From the NCBI GenBank assembly GCA_963969595.1, contig OZ018408.1, forward strand, positions 24,549,823 through 24,613,822: a stretch of DNA of 64,000 nucleotides, written 5' to 3'. Below the pieces are notes generated by a model that worked only from the letters and a program-made list of their open reading frames with translations, searched no databases and was not told the DNA's origin. The position numbers and the translations under genes were made by a program. Shown in pieces: positions 11,313 to 22,467 of the stretch. Position 1 is the stretch's first letter, and the number at the start of each line of letters is the position of its first letter. This DNA comes from Neckera pumila. Its lineage: Eukaryota; Streptophyta; Bryopsida; Hypnales; Neckeraceae.

Positions 11313-12316
11313 TTAACCCCTAAAGGACCATTTGTCCCCTCGGGAGACAATTTGGGTCCAGACAGGTTCCTATTGTCTCAATTTTTATAGTGATATTTTT
11401 TGGGATTTTTTAAGATCGTGTATTTTTGCAAGAGCTTTGTAAATATGTAATTTTTATTTTAATTGATGCCCAGGAGCCAAAGTTGTGGCACAATAAGCAA
11501 AAATAGAGTTGGGCATGCAGTACCAAAAAATCACAAAAAGTCAATTTAATTTTTTTTCAAATTTTTTTCTCAAAGATTAAATTTTTGTCTAGATGTGAAG
11601 CTTTGTCTCATTCAATTTGGACTAATAATGAGAAAGATATGGACAATCTTAGTTTTTGGGGCAATCTAAGCATCTTCTTGAAAAAATCACTTGGAGAATT
11701 AATTTTTGAATGCAATTTTTAAAAGTTTTCAAAAAAATTTGTTAGACAAGGTTAGATTTTTTGGCTAAGAAAATCACACCATTGGGATTATTGTAATTCA
11801 ATTCCATCTAAAAGCTATTAACGATTTAGTTTTTTCTTCAATCTTGAATCGACCTCTACTTAACAAATTTTTAATGAGTGAAAGTTAAGTGCTTTTTTTC
11901 CTAATTTTTTTTGTAGATTCTCAACTCAACCACTTAACACAAATAAATAGAAAATCCCTACTAAAAAACTATGGTAATAATTGTGAGTCCTCCAAAATTC
12001 CAATTTAAGTAAAAAAATTGTATAAAAATCAATAGTGCAAAAAAATTTGAACTAAAAAGACTCAAAGCCAAAAAATCTAGTCAAGCAAGGTGCAAAAAAA
12101 CTTGTTTTCTTCACTTTAAATGCATATATCTTACAATCTACAAGGTCAAAGTTCTTGAAATTTCTTCCACGTATTCATATACTAGTCAAGTATAAGATTT
12201 TACGGTTGGATATGCAAAAAAAAAAATAGTTTTAAAAGTTCTTTTCTCATTGCAGTAGAAATGACAGCTTTAAGTGGGTTTTGATGGAAAAATCACCTTG
12301 ATCCTTTAGGGGTTAA
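11313..12316. mobile_element. TTAA-type element, family A, inverted, 1004 bp
   Basis: It is bounded by TTAACCCCTAAAGGACCA at 11313 and TGATCCTTTAGGGGTTAA ending at 12316, with TTAA at both borders and nearly perfect 13-bp termini. It matches 1-748 and 58060-58994. The conserved subterminal block (tttgtcccctcgggagacaa, 11332-11351) marks one end only, so the element is asymmetric inside its inverted termini. No transposase is present. Confidence 0.7.
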
Positions 12317-12419
12317 TCTATTTTCTACACCACTACTCGCTAATTTGGAGCCTCTGAGTCTATAACCAAGCATGGCATGACACTATCCTTATTGGGATGG
12401 CCACAACTCTCTTATCCTC

Positions 12420-14073
12420 TAAGGTAACAGGTTCAGAAATTGCCCATTCAAGAGCTAAAAGTGGTTTTTGGGGAGGCAAAGCTTCTTGAAATAATTTTCA
12501 GTAAAATTTCCTTGAAAGACAAGAGGCATTAGAAAAGAATTGAATCCAAAATGAGGCCTTGAGTTTTTTTACCAATTTTAGTACTAATTGCATGTAATTG
12601 CATGAGTATGAGAACAATCATAGATTCATTACAGCCACCACTTGGCATATGCTCCATCCTTCATGAGAAAACCATCATGAAATTTATGATAGATCTTGAA
12701 GTTAGATTGGATAATGATGACAAATTTTTGAGTTCACAATGCAATTCTTGGCCAATTAGTGAATTAAGAAGGCTCTTTCCACCCACTAATTCAAGAGATC
12801 ATGGAGATGGATTGAGTAATGATGACAATTTTTTGAATTCATCATAAAATTCTTGGCCTTATTAGTAAGTTGTGAAGGCTTTTCCCACCCAAATTTTTGC
12901 ATTACAAAGCGGCCTCTTTTATGGTTCAATTTTTTTCTAATGAATTGGCATCTGATCCAAGTTGTTTCATTATTTTTGGAGCTTTCTAGAATTAGTTATG
13001 AAATTTTGAAGTTATGAAGACTATGTTTTCACCAAAAACACTCCAAAACTGCCATTTCTAGTACAAGTATCAAATTTTAGAAAAAAAACATTTTTGGACA
13101 CATGTAACCATAGGATCTTGTACTAAACTTGTTTAAGAATGTGTAGAAAAAAGTTTAGAATTTTCCACCATGTAGATTGCAAGATGTTAGCATTTGAATT
13201 CACAAAAACCCTTTTTTTGGCCTTGCAAAAAATAGGGCAGCTGCACTTTACAAGGTCACATTTAAATGAAAAAATGTCCATTATTGTGGCTACTCTTTGG
13301 ATTCATTCTTGAAAGCAAGTTGGCTATATGCTTGAAAAATTTCAAATCATTTGGAATTGTACAACATATAGGAAAAAAACAGATTGTAGAAAGAAGTAGA
13401 GAATGATTCAAAACACAAAATTGTTAAGAATTTAATTATGGAATTGAAAAATGTCAATTCCAACAGTTATAATGTTGCAATAAACAATATACATCCTACG
13501 CTTTAATTTTTTTCAAAAAATATTGCAAATTGAGTTAAATAAAGGACTCCAAAGTTTATTTTAGAGTAGGGAATCTATAACTGCCCGCAAACTAGAACAC
13601 TTCGTAATTTTCATCTCATAAATCAAAATGGAATAATTCAAAGCTTTACACCTATATATAAATCTAAAGAACCAATTTCAAATTTTATTTTTTTTAAAAG
13701 TGATTTTTCAAAAAAAATTGGATCTGTCCGCCGACCACATATCATCCAATAACTTTTTAACCATGTAGTCAAAAGTTTTGAAACTTGTTGGGCCTTAAAG
13801 CTACTCCTTGGGCACATGTTGTGTGAAATTCACAAAGAACAAAAATAAAATTTCCATTTGTAGTGAGCTGCCCAAAATCGCTATGTTGCCAAAAAGCGCC
13901 ATTTGGTCCTTTAGGGGTTAAAGTGGCATAGGGCTCTCAAATTGCCCACCCCCTAAAATGTACACAGTTTGTACATTGCTGAAGGCTATGAAAAAGCAAC
14001 ATATACAAGCAGTGTACATTTGAATAGGGTGGGCGATTTTAGAACCTGTGCGATTTCAAAGCCTGTTACCTTG
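12420..14073. mobile_element. MITE family H interrupted by a TTAA element
   Basis: The left end TAAGGTAACAGGTTCAGAAA (12420) and right end (gatttcaaagcctgttacct, 14052-14071) are inverted versions of one another. The uninterrupted relative is 55524-55855. The two halves are separated by a family B element (13015-13921): the left half stops at 'ttgaagtt' and the right half resumes at 'agtggcataggg', which are adjacent in the other copy (complement near 55670-55690). Confidence 0.55.
13015..13921. mobile_element. TTAA-type element, family B, inverted, 5' end eroded
   Basis: The body matches 19108-20047 and the complement of 3898-4755 and 29931-30859. The right terminus TTTGGTCCTTTAGGGGTTAA ends at 13921. 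At the left, the first dozen bases (TTAACCCCTAAA) are missing and the copy begins inside at atgaagactatgttttcacc. It is inserted in the family H MITE. Confidence 0.55.
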
Positions 14074-14186
14074 CTACAAGTGTCACGAGGAATGTCAATA
14101 GATCATTTGCCAGGGTTTTTAAGACTTGTGATGTTAAAACAAACTTTTTTTTGCTTTGGTAGTTTCCACAAGTCCAAGTGGCATTA

Positions 14187-14491
14187 GAGCATCCCCACCC
14201 GTCTTGCATAATGGATGAACTTGTTAAGAGGCCAAGCCAAAAGCCTCCGGTGGCTTGTAAAACCAGGTTCTTTTGCAAGTGAAAGGGTGGCTTGCAAACC
14301 GCATGAGACAAACACCTTTCTACTTTCCCAAAAAGCAAGGACATGATCCGCGAATGTGGACGTAGCTCATTGGATGGCGATGGCCTCTTAAGAGGCCGTG
14401 AGTGGGGCGACCCTTCTTCCCAGCTTGCAAAATGGACTGCCAGGCTTGCAACCTGGCTTGCATTTTACAAGCAAGCCGGGTGGTGATGCTC
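14187..14491. mobile_element. PIF/Harbinger-type MITE, 305 bp
   Basis: It starts GAGCATCCCCACCCG and ends CGGGTGGTGATGCTC, an inverted pair, and is flanked on both sides by TTA (14184-14186 and 14492-14494). Internal subterminal motifs (aagccaaaagcctccggtgg; ttgcaacctggcttgc) are also partly inverted. The TWA target duplication supports PIF/Harbinger. The reading frame on the minus strand at 14066-14344 crosses the left border and is spurious. Confidence 0.75.
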
Positions 14492-14689
14492 TTATCACTC
14501 AGCCTTCCACCTAGATTGCCCAGTTCGTAGGAAGCGGACTAATTGTTTGTTTTCTCCTATTCTTTTTTCGCTATTGGAAAAATAAATAGGAGGCCTCTGA
14601 TTTTAAGTATGGATTTCAAATTTTCAAATTTTATGATGCATGGCAAATAAATAGTTCCTCTGTCGGTTTTCCCTCAGAATAAAAACCGG

Positions 14690-15290
14690 GACAAGCAAGG
14701 GCGGGGTTCCATTCACCCCGGCCTTCCATCACATCCCGGTTCCTGATCAGTAATAAGTAAATGAGCAGTAAGTAACGTACCAACTTATCCTGAGACAGTT
14801 GAATTCTCTCTTCCAGAGGCCGTTGAATTCCTACGGCTCGCTCCTCCCGCCCATGCTGCAGCAGTGGGGCCACCGGGGCCACCCCCTCTCAACCAATGGC
14901 AGCCTCCAAAACCCATGTGATCGCCCATAGGGGTCAGCATGGGCACCATCATCCCCCGAGTTTTGGACACTTTCCCCTGGCCAATGGAAGGATTGACCAT
15001 CAATCAACACATCCAGCAGCTCCATCACATGCCCGAGTTAGGTGAGAGGGGGGTGCGGGATTTATCATTACCGTACTTTAAAATGGCCGAGGACTCGAGG
15101 AGGAATGTCTGACGGAACCCTGCCCCGGCCTCATTGGGCGAGCGGGTGGAAATTGAAAATCCATTAACATTGGCCAGGTCAGATTTCGCTGCCACCAATC
15201 AATGGCCGGGAATGGCCCCCGAGGAGGTGCCCGGGAAGTTACTGACATGGGAACGTATTCAATCAATCAACGAAATGGGAGTTGGATGAC
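14690..15290. other. Second GC-rich island without recognisable gene
   Basis: A stretch of visibly higher G+C content with overlapping open frames on both strands. None encodes a family I recognise and no splice-supported chain of exons emerged. It adjoins the family G MITE at 15318, much as the first GC-rich island (840-1480) lies next to related repeats. A captured host fragment is possible. Confidence 0.35.
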
Positions 15291-15317
15291 AACATGCCCT
15301 AGCACGATTGTATCTAA

Positions 15318-15565
15318 AGTAGTGATGGGAGCGTTTTGCGGAGGCCCGTTTTTCCCCTGTTTTATCCCTGGGAAAAATGCAAGAACGTTTTATTTGCAAG
15401 GCATGAGTTTTTTTGCAAATTCTGAATTCATATTTGCAATCAAAGGCCCCAAATGAGCTAGGAGAGGTGTTAACAATTGAACAAAGGCGGCACAGAATAG
15501 GTCGGGGGCTTTTTTTTACATTCACCCTGGTCTTTACCTCTGCAAAACGCTCCCATCACTACTTC
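15318..15565. mobile_element. MITE family G, 248 bp
   Basis: The left AAGTAGTGATGGGAGCGTTT (15318) is mirrored by aaacgctcccatcactactt up to 15563, giving about 27 bp of inverted terminus with one mismatch (gcggagg/gcagagg). Interior blocks (tttatccctgggaaaaatgc; attcatatttgcaatcaaag) recur at 1741-1765, 2270-2370 and 14590-14680, making this the best-bounded member of the family. Confidence 0.65.
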
Positions 15566-15620
15566 AGACATGACCCCCTAGCACATGAAGCAGCCTGCTC
15601 CAGGCCATCCAAGGTGGGTT

Positions 15621-15846
15621 GGGATTGGTGTACCCCCTGAACCACCCCGGGATTGGTGTACCCCTGAACCCCCCGGGATTGGTGCACCCCTGAACCCCCC
15701 GGGATTGGTGCACCCCTGAACCCCCCGGGATTGGTGCACCCCTGAACCCTCCGGGATTGGTGCACCCCTGAACCCCCCAGGATTGGTGTTCCCTTCCCCC
15801 TCCCAGGATTGGTGTCCCCCATAACCCTTGGGGATTGGCCTTATGT
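15621..15846. repeat. 26-bp minisatellite, about 8-9 copies
   Basis: The unit is gggattggtgcacccctgaa followed by a run of C. Unit starts are at 15649, 15675, 15701, 15727, 15753, 15779, 15805 and 15831, exactly 26 bp apart, with one more at 15621 spaced 28 bp. The period is not a multiple of three, so the repetitive open frames read through it on the minus strand are not protein repeats. Confidence 0.9.
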
Positions 15847-16193
15847 TCTTATTGGAAGAAGCGGTGTGCCGCATCTAGAAGGCAAAGTCCAGGAAGTTAT
15901 TCATGTTATGAGGTTGTGTGTGGGAAGGAAGGCACCTTGTTTGTGTGTTGTTGGAGGCATGGCTAGGCTATAAGTAGTTCAGTTTATCTTGGTACCATGT
16001 AGTGTTGTAATGTGGCCAATGGGCGTTTGGGGAAAGTCTTGAGTTGCAGCCATTTGTCGATCAAGTCTCCCTCTCCCCCCGCCTGGTGGTCCAGTTGGTC
16101 ATTTGGTCCATTTGCGGATCACATGGATTCATTCAATAAGGTATTGCTGCTGCACCGCCAATCTTCAGTGACAGACATGCAGGGTAGCAGGGT

Positions 16194-16455
16194 TTTTTTT
16201 TTTTGGCTTTCTGGTGCCAGATTGCACCAGAAAAAAAAAATGTGGCTAAAAAAGGTTATAAAAAATACCAAAAAAATTGGATGAAATTGCCAGACAACTT
16301 TCAAATTTAAAAAAATATTAGATGAAATCGCCTAAGTGTGGATGAAAACCATACTATACATCCAATAAGTGGATGAATGTTGTAATTTGGAGCACCACTG
16401 TGTAACATTTTATATTGCCACTATGGCACTTCTTCAAAAATGAAAAAAAACAGCC
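16194..16455. repeat. Dispersed repeat family I
   Basis: About 260 bp collinear with 56217-56489: a T tract, 'cagattgcacca', A-rich, 'gatgaaatcgcc', 'ggatgaatgttg', 'tttggagcaccact', 'ttatattgccac'. A partial inverted copy is at 48430-48490. The ends are not clearly inverted. The opposite T-rich and A-rich borders could be weak inverted termini. Confidence 0.5.
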
Positions 16456-16694
16456 CTGCAGGGTAGGCGTGGTAGTGTACCTTATCTCAAGAGTCAAGAG
16501 TCAAGACCCTTCCTTCCAGTTTGCCCTGTACCTTATTCAAACCTTATCCCAAGGAAACTACCAGTGGATCGTGCAAATCTAAGCTTCCAGGAAGATCAAA
16601 GTGTTTCACATCAAACAAGAGGAACCGACAGTAAGGGAAGCTGACGTGGCCTGCAAGAAAAAAAGGGTTGAATAGTAAAAATCAGCCGCTACGA

Positions 16695-17092
16695 TAAGGT
16701 AACCGACCCGTTTCCAATCATTTAAGCAATTATGCATATTTGCAGCACAAATTTTTGGAGTGTGAAATTTTTCCCATGTACGGAAATAGAGTTTGGAAGG
16801 ATTGCATATTTTTCCAAAATTTTATTACCCAAAATTGTAATTACTATGAATTTTGTAGTGGAAGATTCTCTTAGACCTATAACAATGATATAGACCTTTC
16901 TACTTTTGACCATAGGCTCATTGCAAAATCCGCCAAGGGTTGATTATAATATTGATCGCCTTGCAACCAATCATATTGTGCCACACTTGCTTTGGAAATT
17001 GAGCCACAAATTCACAGAAAGACAACAGTCTATATCATTGAAATGGGGGGGGGGGGGGGGGGGGGGGGATGAGAAAGGGGTCGGCTACCTTA
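16695..17092. mobile_element. MITE family J, 398 bp, with poly-G run
   Basis: The left TAAGGTAACCGACCCG is mirrored by GGGGTCGGCTACCTTA ending at 17092. The full-length relative 37628-38008 is in the opposite orientation (for example aaatagagtttggaaggatt at 16783 against its complement near 37905). A run of 24 G (17045-17068) interrupts this copy. Confidence 0.6.
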
Positions 17093-17211
17093 CATCACAT
17101 GTTTACTCATAGTAAAGTAGACGTACCCAATACCAACCGCTAACCTAATACCACTCAAAGGTAGGGTTGTCATTGATTCTATAGCGAGAATCTATGATGG
17201 TAGTACATGCC

Positions 17212-18125
17212 TTAACCCCTAAAGGACCGAGGCCCTTTTTCTGCCAAAAACACTCAAAACTGCCATTTCTATAGCAAAAAGTAAAATTAAATTAAAAATG
17301 TTTTCTTTTTCACATTTAAACATAGGATCTTACACCTAACTTGTATGAGAGTGTGTGGAAAAAAATTCAGAATTTTTGACCGCACAGATTGCAAGATATT
17401 TGCGTTTAGAGTGAAAAAAATAAGTTTTTCAACACATTGCGGGACTAGATTGTTTGACTTTGAATATTTTAAACTTAAAATTTCTGCACTACAAAGTTTT
17501 GAGCTTTAAATCTTTGTAGTGGAGACTTGAGTTGAGAATCCAGGAAAAAAAAAATTCAAAAAAATTTAATTACCATTCTTTAAAAAATTGTTAAGTAGAA
17601 GTAGATACAAGATAGAAGGAAAATCTAAAATATTCATATATTTTAGATGGAATTAAAATGCACTAATCCCAATGGTGAGATTGTTCTAGCAAATAATATA
17701 AACCATGCAAAAAAAAATTAAAAATTTGAAAAATTGCATTTAGAAATGCATCCTAGAAATTATTTTTCTCATGAAGATGCTCTACTTGCCAGTAAAACAA
17801 GAATGTCCATAACATTCTCATAACAAATCCAAATGAAATGAATCAAAGCTTTCCAAATAGAAAAAAATATTATCTATGAGAAAAAAATTTTAAAGAAAAA
17901 TATTCAAATTTTTGTCCATTTCTTTTTGGCTGCTCAGATTGCCCGTTGTCCCCTGTTTTGAACTTATTTGGTCATAACTTTTGTTCCCACGCATCGATTG
18001 TGAAAAAAATTATATTCCCACAAAGCTTATCGACTTTTCTACCTCCAAATTTTTTTTTTCAAAAAATTAGTAGAAAATTTCAGCCCGTAGGTACCTACCT
18101 AAAAACGCGTTTGTCCCCCGAAGGA
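17212..18125. mobile_element. TTAA-type element, family A, right end lost
   Basis: The left border TTAACCCCTAAAGGACCG is intact and the body follows 7769-8701. At the right, the subterminal 'tttgtcccccgaagg' (18110-18124) is present, but the terminal GGGTTAA is replaced by A/T-rich simple sequence (tttttcctaaaaaa units, 18126-18200). This is a 3'-damaged copy. Confidence 0.6.
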
Positions 18126-19107
18126 ATACTTTTTCCTAAAAAATTACTCTTTCCTAAAAAAAATACTTTTTTCCTAAGAAAATACTTTTTCCTAAAAAAA
18201 AAAATTCTTAAAAAATTCTTAAAAATAAAATAAAAAAATAAAAAATAAAAATCTAACATGGTACTACCCAATTTTTAAAAAAATTTAAAAAAAATTTAAA
18301 ATAACAAAAAAGAATTGATTTGATTTTTTTTTGCATGGGGAGGGTGCAGAACTCGCGGCCTTTCTGCAGGGCTGAAATTTTTCCTAACAACACATGTTCC
18401 TAGACCTGGATCTTCTGCTCCCTAGTCGACCATTCTGGCCTCCCAAAGTGGTACCGGGAGTATGAAATTGTGACTAGCTCACTGGTATGCAACTTGGCAC
18501 AACCAATGCTCATTTCTGTCAACCATATGCATTGCTGACCTACATTTAGGTGTCCCAAATCTCTAACTACCTGCTTTTAGTTGCAGTCCTAACTAAGGTA
18601 AAAGACCCTATTGCAGTCAAATGGCCCATGATGGACACCTAATGATCTCATTGTGGTTTTTCAGACCACAATCAATGCCTTACATGGTAGTTATGGAGTA
18701 ATTAGTGACCTCAATAGGTACTTCCAATTTTCCAATGTAAAATTCTTTGTAAAAATTGAATTTTTAGGTCTTTCATGTTAGAAAATGTTGTGACTGCATT
18801 GGGTAGGAAGATGACCATATTGGATTCAGATTTTGTTGGTCATGAGGTAGCCTATAGACTCCTATGAGCTGATCACTTCAAAAATTCAGAACTAATTCAT
18901 GCTTGGTCCAAAAAATATAATTTCAAATGTCTTCACTGTCTCTCACACTTATCTTCATGTGAGGAAAAATTTGAAAAATTTCAGCAATGACATGAGGGCA
19001 CACTCCTAATTCTGACCGCAATGGGGTCTTTTACCTTAACTAGAATCACATGTAACAAGCGCCTAATTGCAAGTATCTCTATCCAAATAAATAATTATGT
19101 GTGTACT
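18126..19107. other. Low-complexity tract and unassigned sequence
   Basis: 18126-18320 is A-rich simple sequence with repeated 'ttttcctaaaaaa'. 18340-18395 contains a fragment matching the right end of MITE family F (aactcgcggcctttctgcag, gggctgaaatttttccta). The remainder to 19107 holds nothing I recognise. Confidence 0.45.
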
Positions 19108-20047
19108 TTAACCCCTAAATGTTTTTGACTATGTTTTCACCAAAACCGCTCCAAAACGGTCATTTCTAATACAAGTACCAAATTTTAGAAAAAAACATTT
19201 TTGAACATATGTAACCGTGGGATGTTGTAGAACATTGGTTTAAGAAGATGTGGAAAAAATTTCAAAATTTTTCACCATGTGGATTGAAAGATAATAGCGT
19301 TTGAATTGACAAAACCCCTTTTTTTGTAACTGCAAAAATCCGGACAGTTGCCCTTCACAAGGCCACATTTGTATGAAAAAATGTCCCAAATGGTGGTTAC
19401 TCTTTGGATTCATTTTTACAGACAAGCTGTCTATATGCTTGAAATTTTTTGGATCATTTGGAATTGTACAAGATATAGGAAAAAAATAGGAAATAGGAAG
19501 AGGTAGAGAATGACTCAAATTACTAAATTGTCAAGAATTTAATTATAGAATTGAAAAATGCCAATCCCAACGGTTGTAGTGTTGTAATAAACAATCTACA
19601 CCCAATGTTTTTTGTTTTTTCAAAAATATTGAAAATTGAGTTAGATAAAGGACTTCAAAGTTTATTTTAGAGTAGAGATTCCATAACTACCCTCAGACTA
19701 AAACTCCTCATAACTTTTGACTTGTTAATCCAAATGGAATGATTCAAATCTTTCCAAGTATATATCAATATATAAAACCAATTTCAAGTTTTAATTTTTC
19801 AAAAAAGTGTTTCTTAAAGAATTTTTTTGAGCTACCTAGGCTGCCCACCAAACGCGGAAAATTACATATCATGCAATATCTTTTTACCCATGTAGTCAAA
19901 AGTTATAAAAATTGTTGGGCCTTAAAGCTACTCCTTGGGCATATCTTGTGTGAAAATTTCAGAGAAAAAAATAAAAATTTCCATTTGTAGTGAGCTACCT
20001 AAAATTGCTATGTTGCCAAAAATGGTGTTTGGTTGTTTAGGGGTTAA
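19108..20047. mobile_element. TTAA-type element, family B, inverted, 940 bp
   Basis: It is bounded by TTAACCCCTAAATG at 19108 and GTTTAGGGGTTAA ending at 20047. It is a full-length copy in the same orientation as 13015-13921 and opposite to 3898-4755. No coding frame of note. Confidence 0.65.
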
Positions 20048-20289
20048 GTCTCTAGAAATTTTAGAGATTAATGCTTGTTTGAACCATGGAAAATAATGTC
20101 AATTAAAAAGCAAAGTGGAATGCATTAGTATGTCTCTTCTAGTTGAAGAAATCTGTTCTGTATGTATACGTTTTTTGTACCAAAGTTTAATGCATTAATA
20201 TGTCTCTTGTAGTTGAAGAGATCTTTTCTTTACTCTACCCAAATAAATCATTATAAAAGAATGCAGTAATGAAGGAACTATGTGCATCA

Positions 20290-20594
20290 GGAAAAAATTT
20301 AACCCTCCAAAAGCCGCAACTTCTGCACCCGTCCGGTGCAACTATGGAAAAATAAAAAAATAAAAAAAATTTATTATTATTATTATTAATTTTAAAAAAT
20401 TGGGTGCTGACATGGCACTAGCAGTGTCAGATCAGATTTTTTTTATTAATAGTTTTTTAAATTTTCTTAATAATTTCTTTATTTTTTAATAGTTTTTTTC
20501 CAAAAAAAAACATTTTTTTATTCATTCTGAATTGCACCAAAGGGGTTCCATAAATCAATTCCTTAACGGCCTTTTGGAGGTTTGAAATCTTTCC
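20290..20594. mobile_element. MITE family F, 305 bp
   Basis: The left ggaaaaaatttaaccctcca is mirrored by tggaggtttgaaatctttcc ending at 20594. Internal inverted motifs follow (gccgcaactt; ccttaacggcc). It is the pair of 21089-21375, only about 500 bp away. The A/T core includes an (ATT)n stretch near 20372. Confidence 0.6.
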
Positions 20595-20689
20595 TAATGT
20601 GTTGTATGGATTGGTGCACTGTTTATGGCTCTAGTTTAGAGAATTGTATGCGCCTCCATGTGGACAAGCAATGGCTCATGAGCATTAGG

Positions 20690-21082
20690 AGAGGCAACCA
20701 ATTCCTGATTGACGTCCCATTGTAGTCATGTATGTTGTTCTCTTTCCGTGAAGGAGGAGATGTGCAGTGATTAATTATGGCATGGTTTCCGAGGCAGTTG
20801 TGGCACATTGGGATTGCCTCCAAGACTTTCAATAATGCAACCAATCTTTTGTTGATTTTGCATCTAGCCCTTGGTTGGAAATAGAAAAGTCTCTATGACT
20901 AGAATGGATCAATCATAATCTTTAACCAAAAAATTTATAGTAAATGCGTTTTGAAAAATAAATATCTGAAAAATTATGGAAACCTTCCGAACTTTATTTT
21001 TGCACCCAGGAAACTTTCCCCATTGAAAAAATGCACCCTGTAGATATGCGTAATTCTTTAAGTGATTGGAAGTGGATTGCCT
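20690..21082. repeat. Family J relic lacking its ends
   Basis: Collinear with 37670-37990 (ctctttccgtgaa, cagttgtggcacattgggattg, ttgattttgcatctagccc, ttaagtgattg). The terminal TAAGGTA repeats were not found. The 73-codon minus-strand frame at 20623-20844 lies in this repeat and is not a gene. Confidence 0.5.
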
Positions 21083-21088
21083 CCCCTA

Positions 21089-21375
21089 GGAAAAATTTCA
21101 ACCCTCCAGAAGGCCGCTAAGGAATTGATTTACGGGACCCCTTTGGTGCAATTTTAGAATGAATAAAAAGAACATATTCTTAAAAAAATATTTTTTTGGA
21201 AAAAAAAATATTAAAAAAATAAAAATCTGAAGTGGCACTACTAGTGCCATGTCAGCATCCAATATTTAAATAGTAAAAAAATATTAAAAATAATCATTTT
21301 TTATTTTTATTTTTTTCCATAATTGCACCAGGTGGGTGCAAAACTCGCGGCCTTCTGGAGGGCTGAAATTTTTCC
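21089..21375. mobile_element. MITE family F, 287 bp
   Basis: The left ggaaaaatttcaaccctcca is mirrored by tggagggctgaaatttttcc ending at 21375; about 28 bp of the ends pair (through gaaggccgc / gcggccttc). It is flanked by TA on both sides (cta|...|tac), possibly a TA target duplication, but this is not seen at the sister copy. No coding capacity. Confidence 0.65.
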
Positions 21376-21962
21376 TACTGCTAACTTCTCTCAGTGAAGG
21401 CAACCTAAATATTAAGGCAACCCAATTTCACTATTCTGTGTCAAATAGGGCCTCTATCCTCAAGGACCAATTGCAATGGCTGCAAGTGTAAACAAAAATG
21501 TAGGAAGTATACACGTAAAAAAGACAATTTCTTTCTTCATTACAGCTTCAATATTTCAAATTCCATCTTGTGATATTTCAATGGGATAGAAGTATCCATT
21601 GCCAATTCTATACCCTAAACAAGTCTTAGAACTTCAATATTTCAAATTCCATCTTGTGAATATTGCAATGCGGTAGAAGTACCTATTGCCAACCTTTTCC
21701 TAAACCAATCTTGAAAAATATGGAGATAAAAATACCAAAATCTATAACTCACATACTTAAATGCAAGAAATGTTTTAGAATGTACCATAGATTTGAATTT
21801 TGAATTTTACAAATTGACAATATATTCATGTATATTAAAAAAAAATTATCATTTTTGAAAATTCATGATTTCGAATTGCTAATGTGTTAAAATAATAATA
21901 TCATTGATTCACCCCAAAGCATGTGGAATTGAATAACACATTGGTTTTAGGTACTTCTATAA

Positions 21963-22153
21963 CACTAGTAGAAAACGCAAGAAATTTGACAGGATTTTGT
22001 TGATTTGGTCGCGTTGTCTCGGTCACGGTTTTGTTGATTTCAACAAAAATCTATAAAATTAAATAGATTTCTATTGAAATCAACAAAACCGTGACTGGTA
22101 CAACGCAATCATATCAACAAAATATGTCAAAATTCTTGCATTTTCTACTAGTG
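21963..22153. mobile_element. CACTA-type MITE, 191 bp
   Basis: It begins CACTAGTAGAAAACGCAAGA and ends CTTGCATTTTCTACTAGTG, the terminal signature of CACTA (En/Spm) elements. Nearly the whole length is an inverted repeat (ttttgttgatttcaacaaaa arms around about 22055). A 3-bp target duplication is not obvious (TAA left, TTG right). A larger element with similar termini and 'aaatcaacaaaa' subterminal motifs is at 33178-35224. Confidence 0.7.
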
Positions 22154-22269
22154 TTGTTTCATGTAATTTATCCATCAGAATGGTGAATTGAATTCTTTGC
22201 TAAAACAGATAGTCATGAATATGCAATGTCCCTCCAAAAACAAGCCTTAATCCTTAATTGTCAAGGCCA

Positions 22270-22467
22270 ACATTTTGTTGTCGATGAATGACAAGAGAAA
22301 ATCTTTTATAGGAGATAAGTGCAACTATTCATTTTTTGGAATTTTGTTGTAAAAAGGAAAGGCCTTCTACAATAGATTGACTTCCAATGAGTGCTTTTGC
22401 TATTTCTTAAGCCAATGATTCACATGGTAATGAAAACGGATGATTTCCAAGATCTCCCCTTTGTCCT
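22270..22467. repeat. Dispersed repeat P, left part of an occupied site
   Basis: About 195 bp is collinear with 48240-48425 (atgaatgacaag, gtgcaactattca, aattttgttgt, aaaagg). At 22468 the collinearity is broken by a family C TTAA element, whereas the copy at 48240-48440 continues across an unoccupied TTAA. Confidence 0.6.

Noticed and set aside
15559..15874. Glycine/proline-rich repetitive protein frames on the minus strand.
   Set aside because: They read through the 26-bp minisatellite, whose period is not a multiple of three, so no stable protein repeat is encoded.
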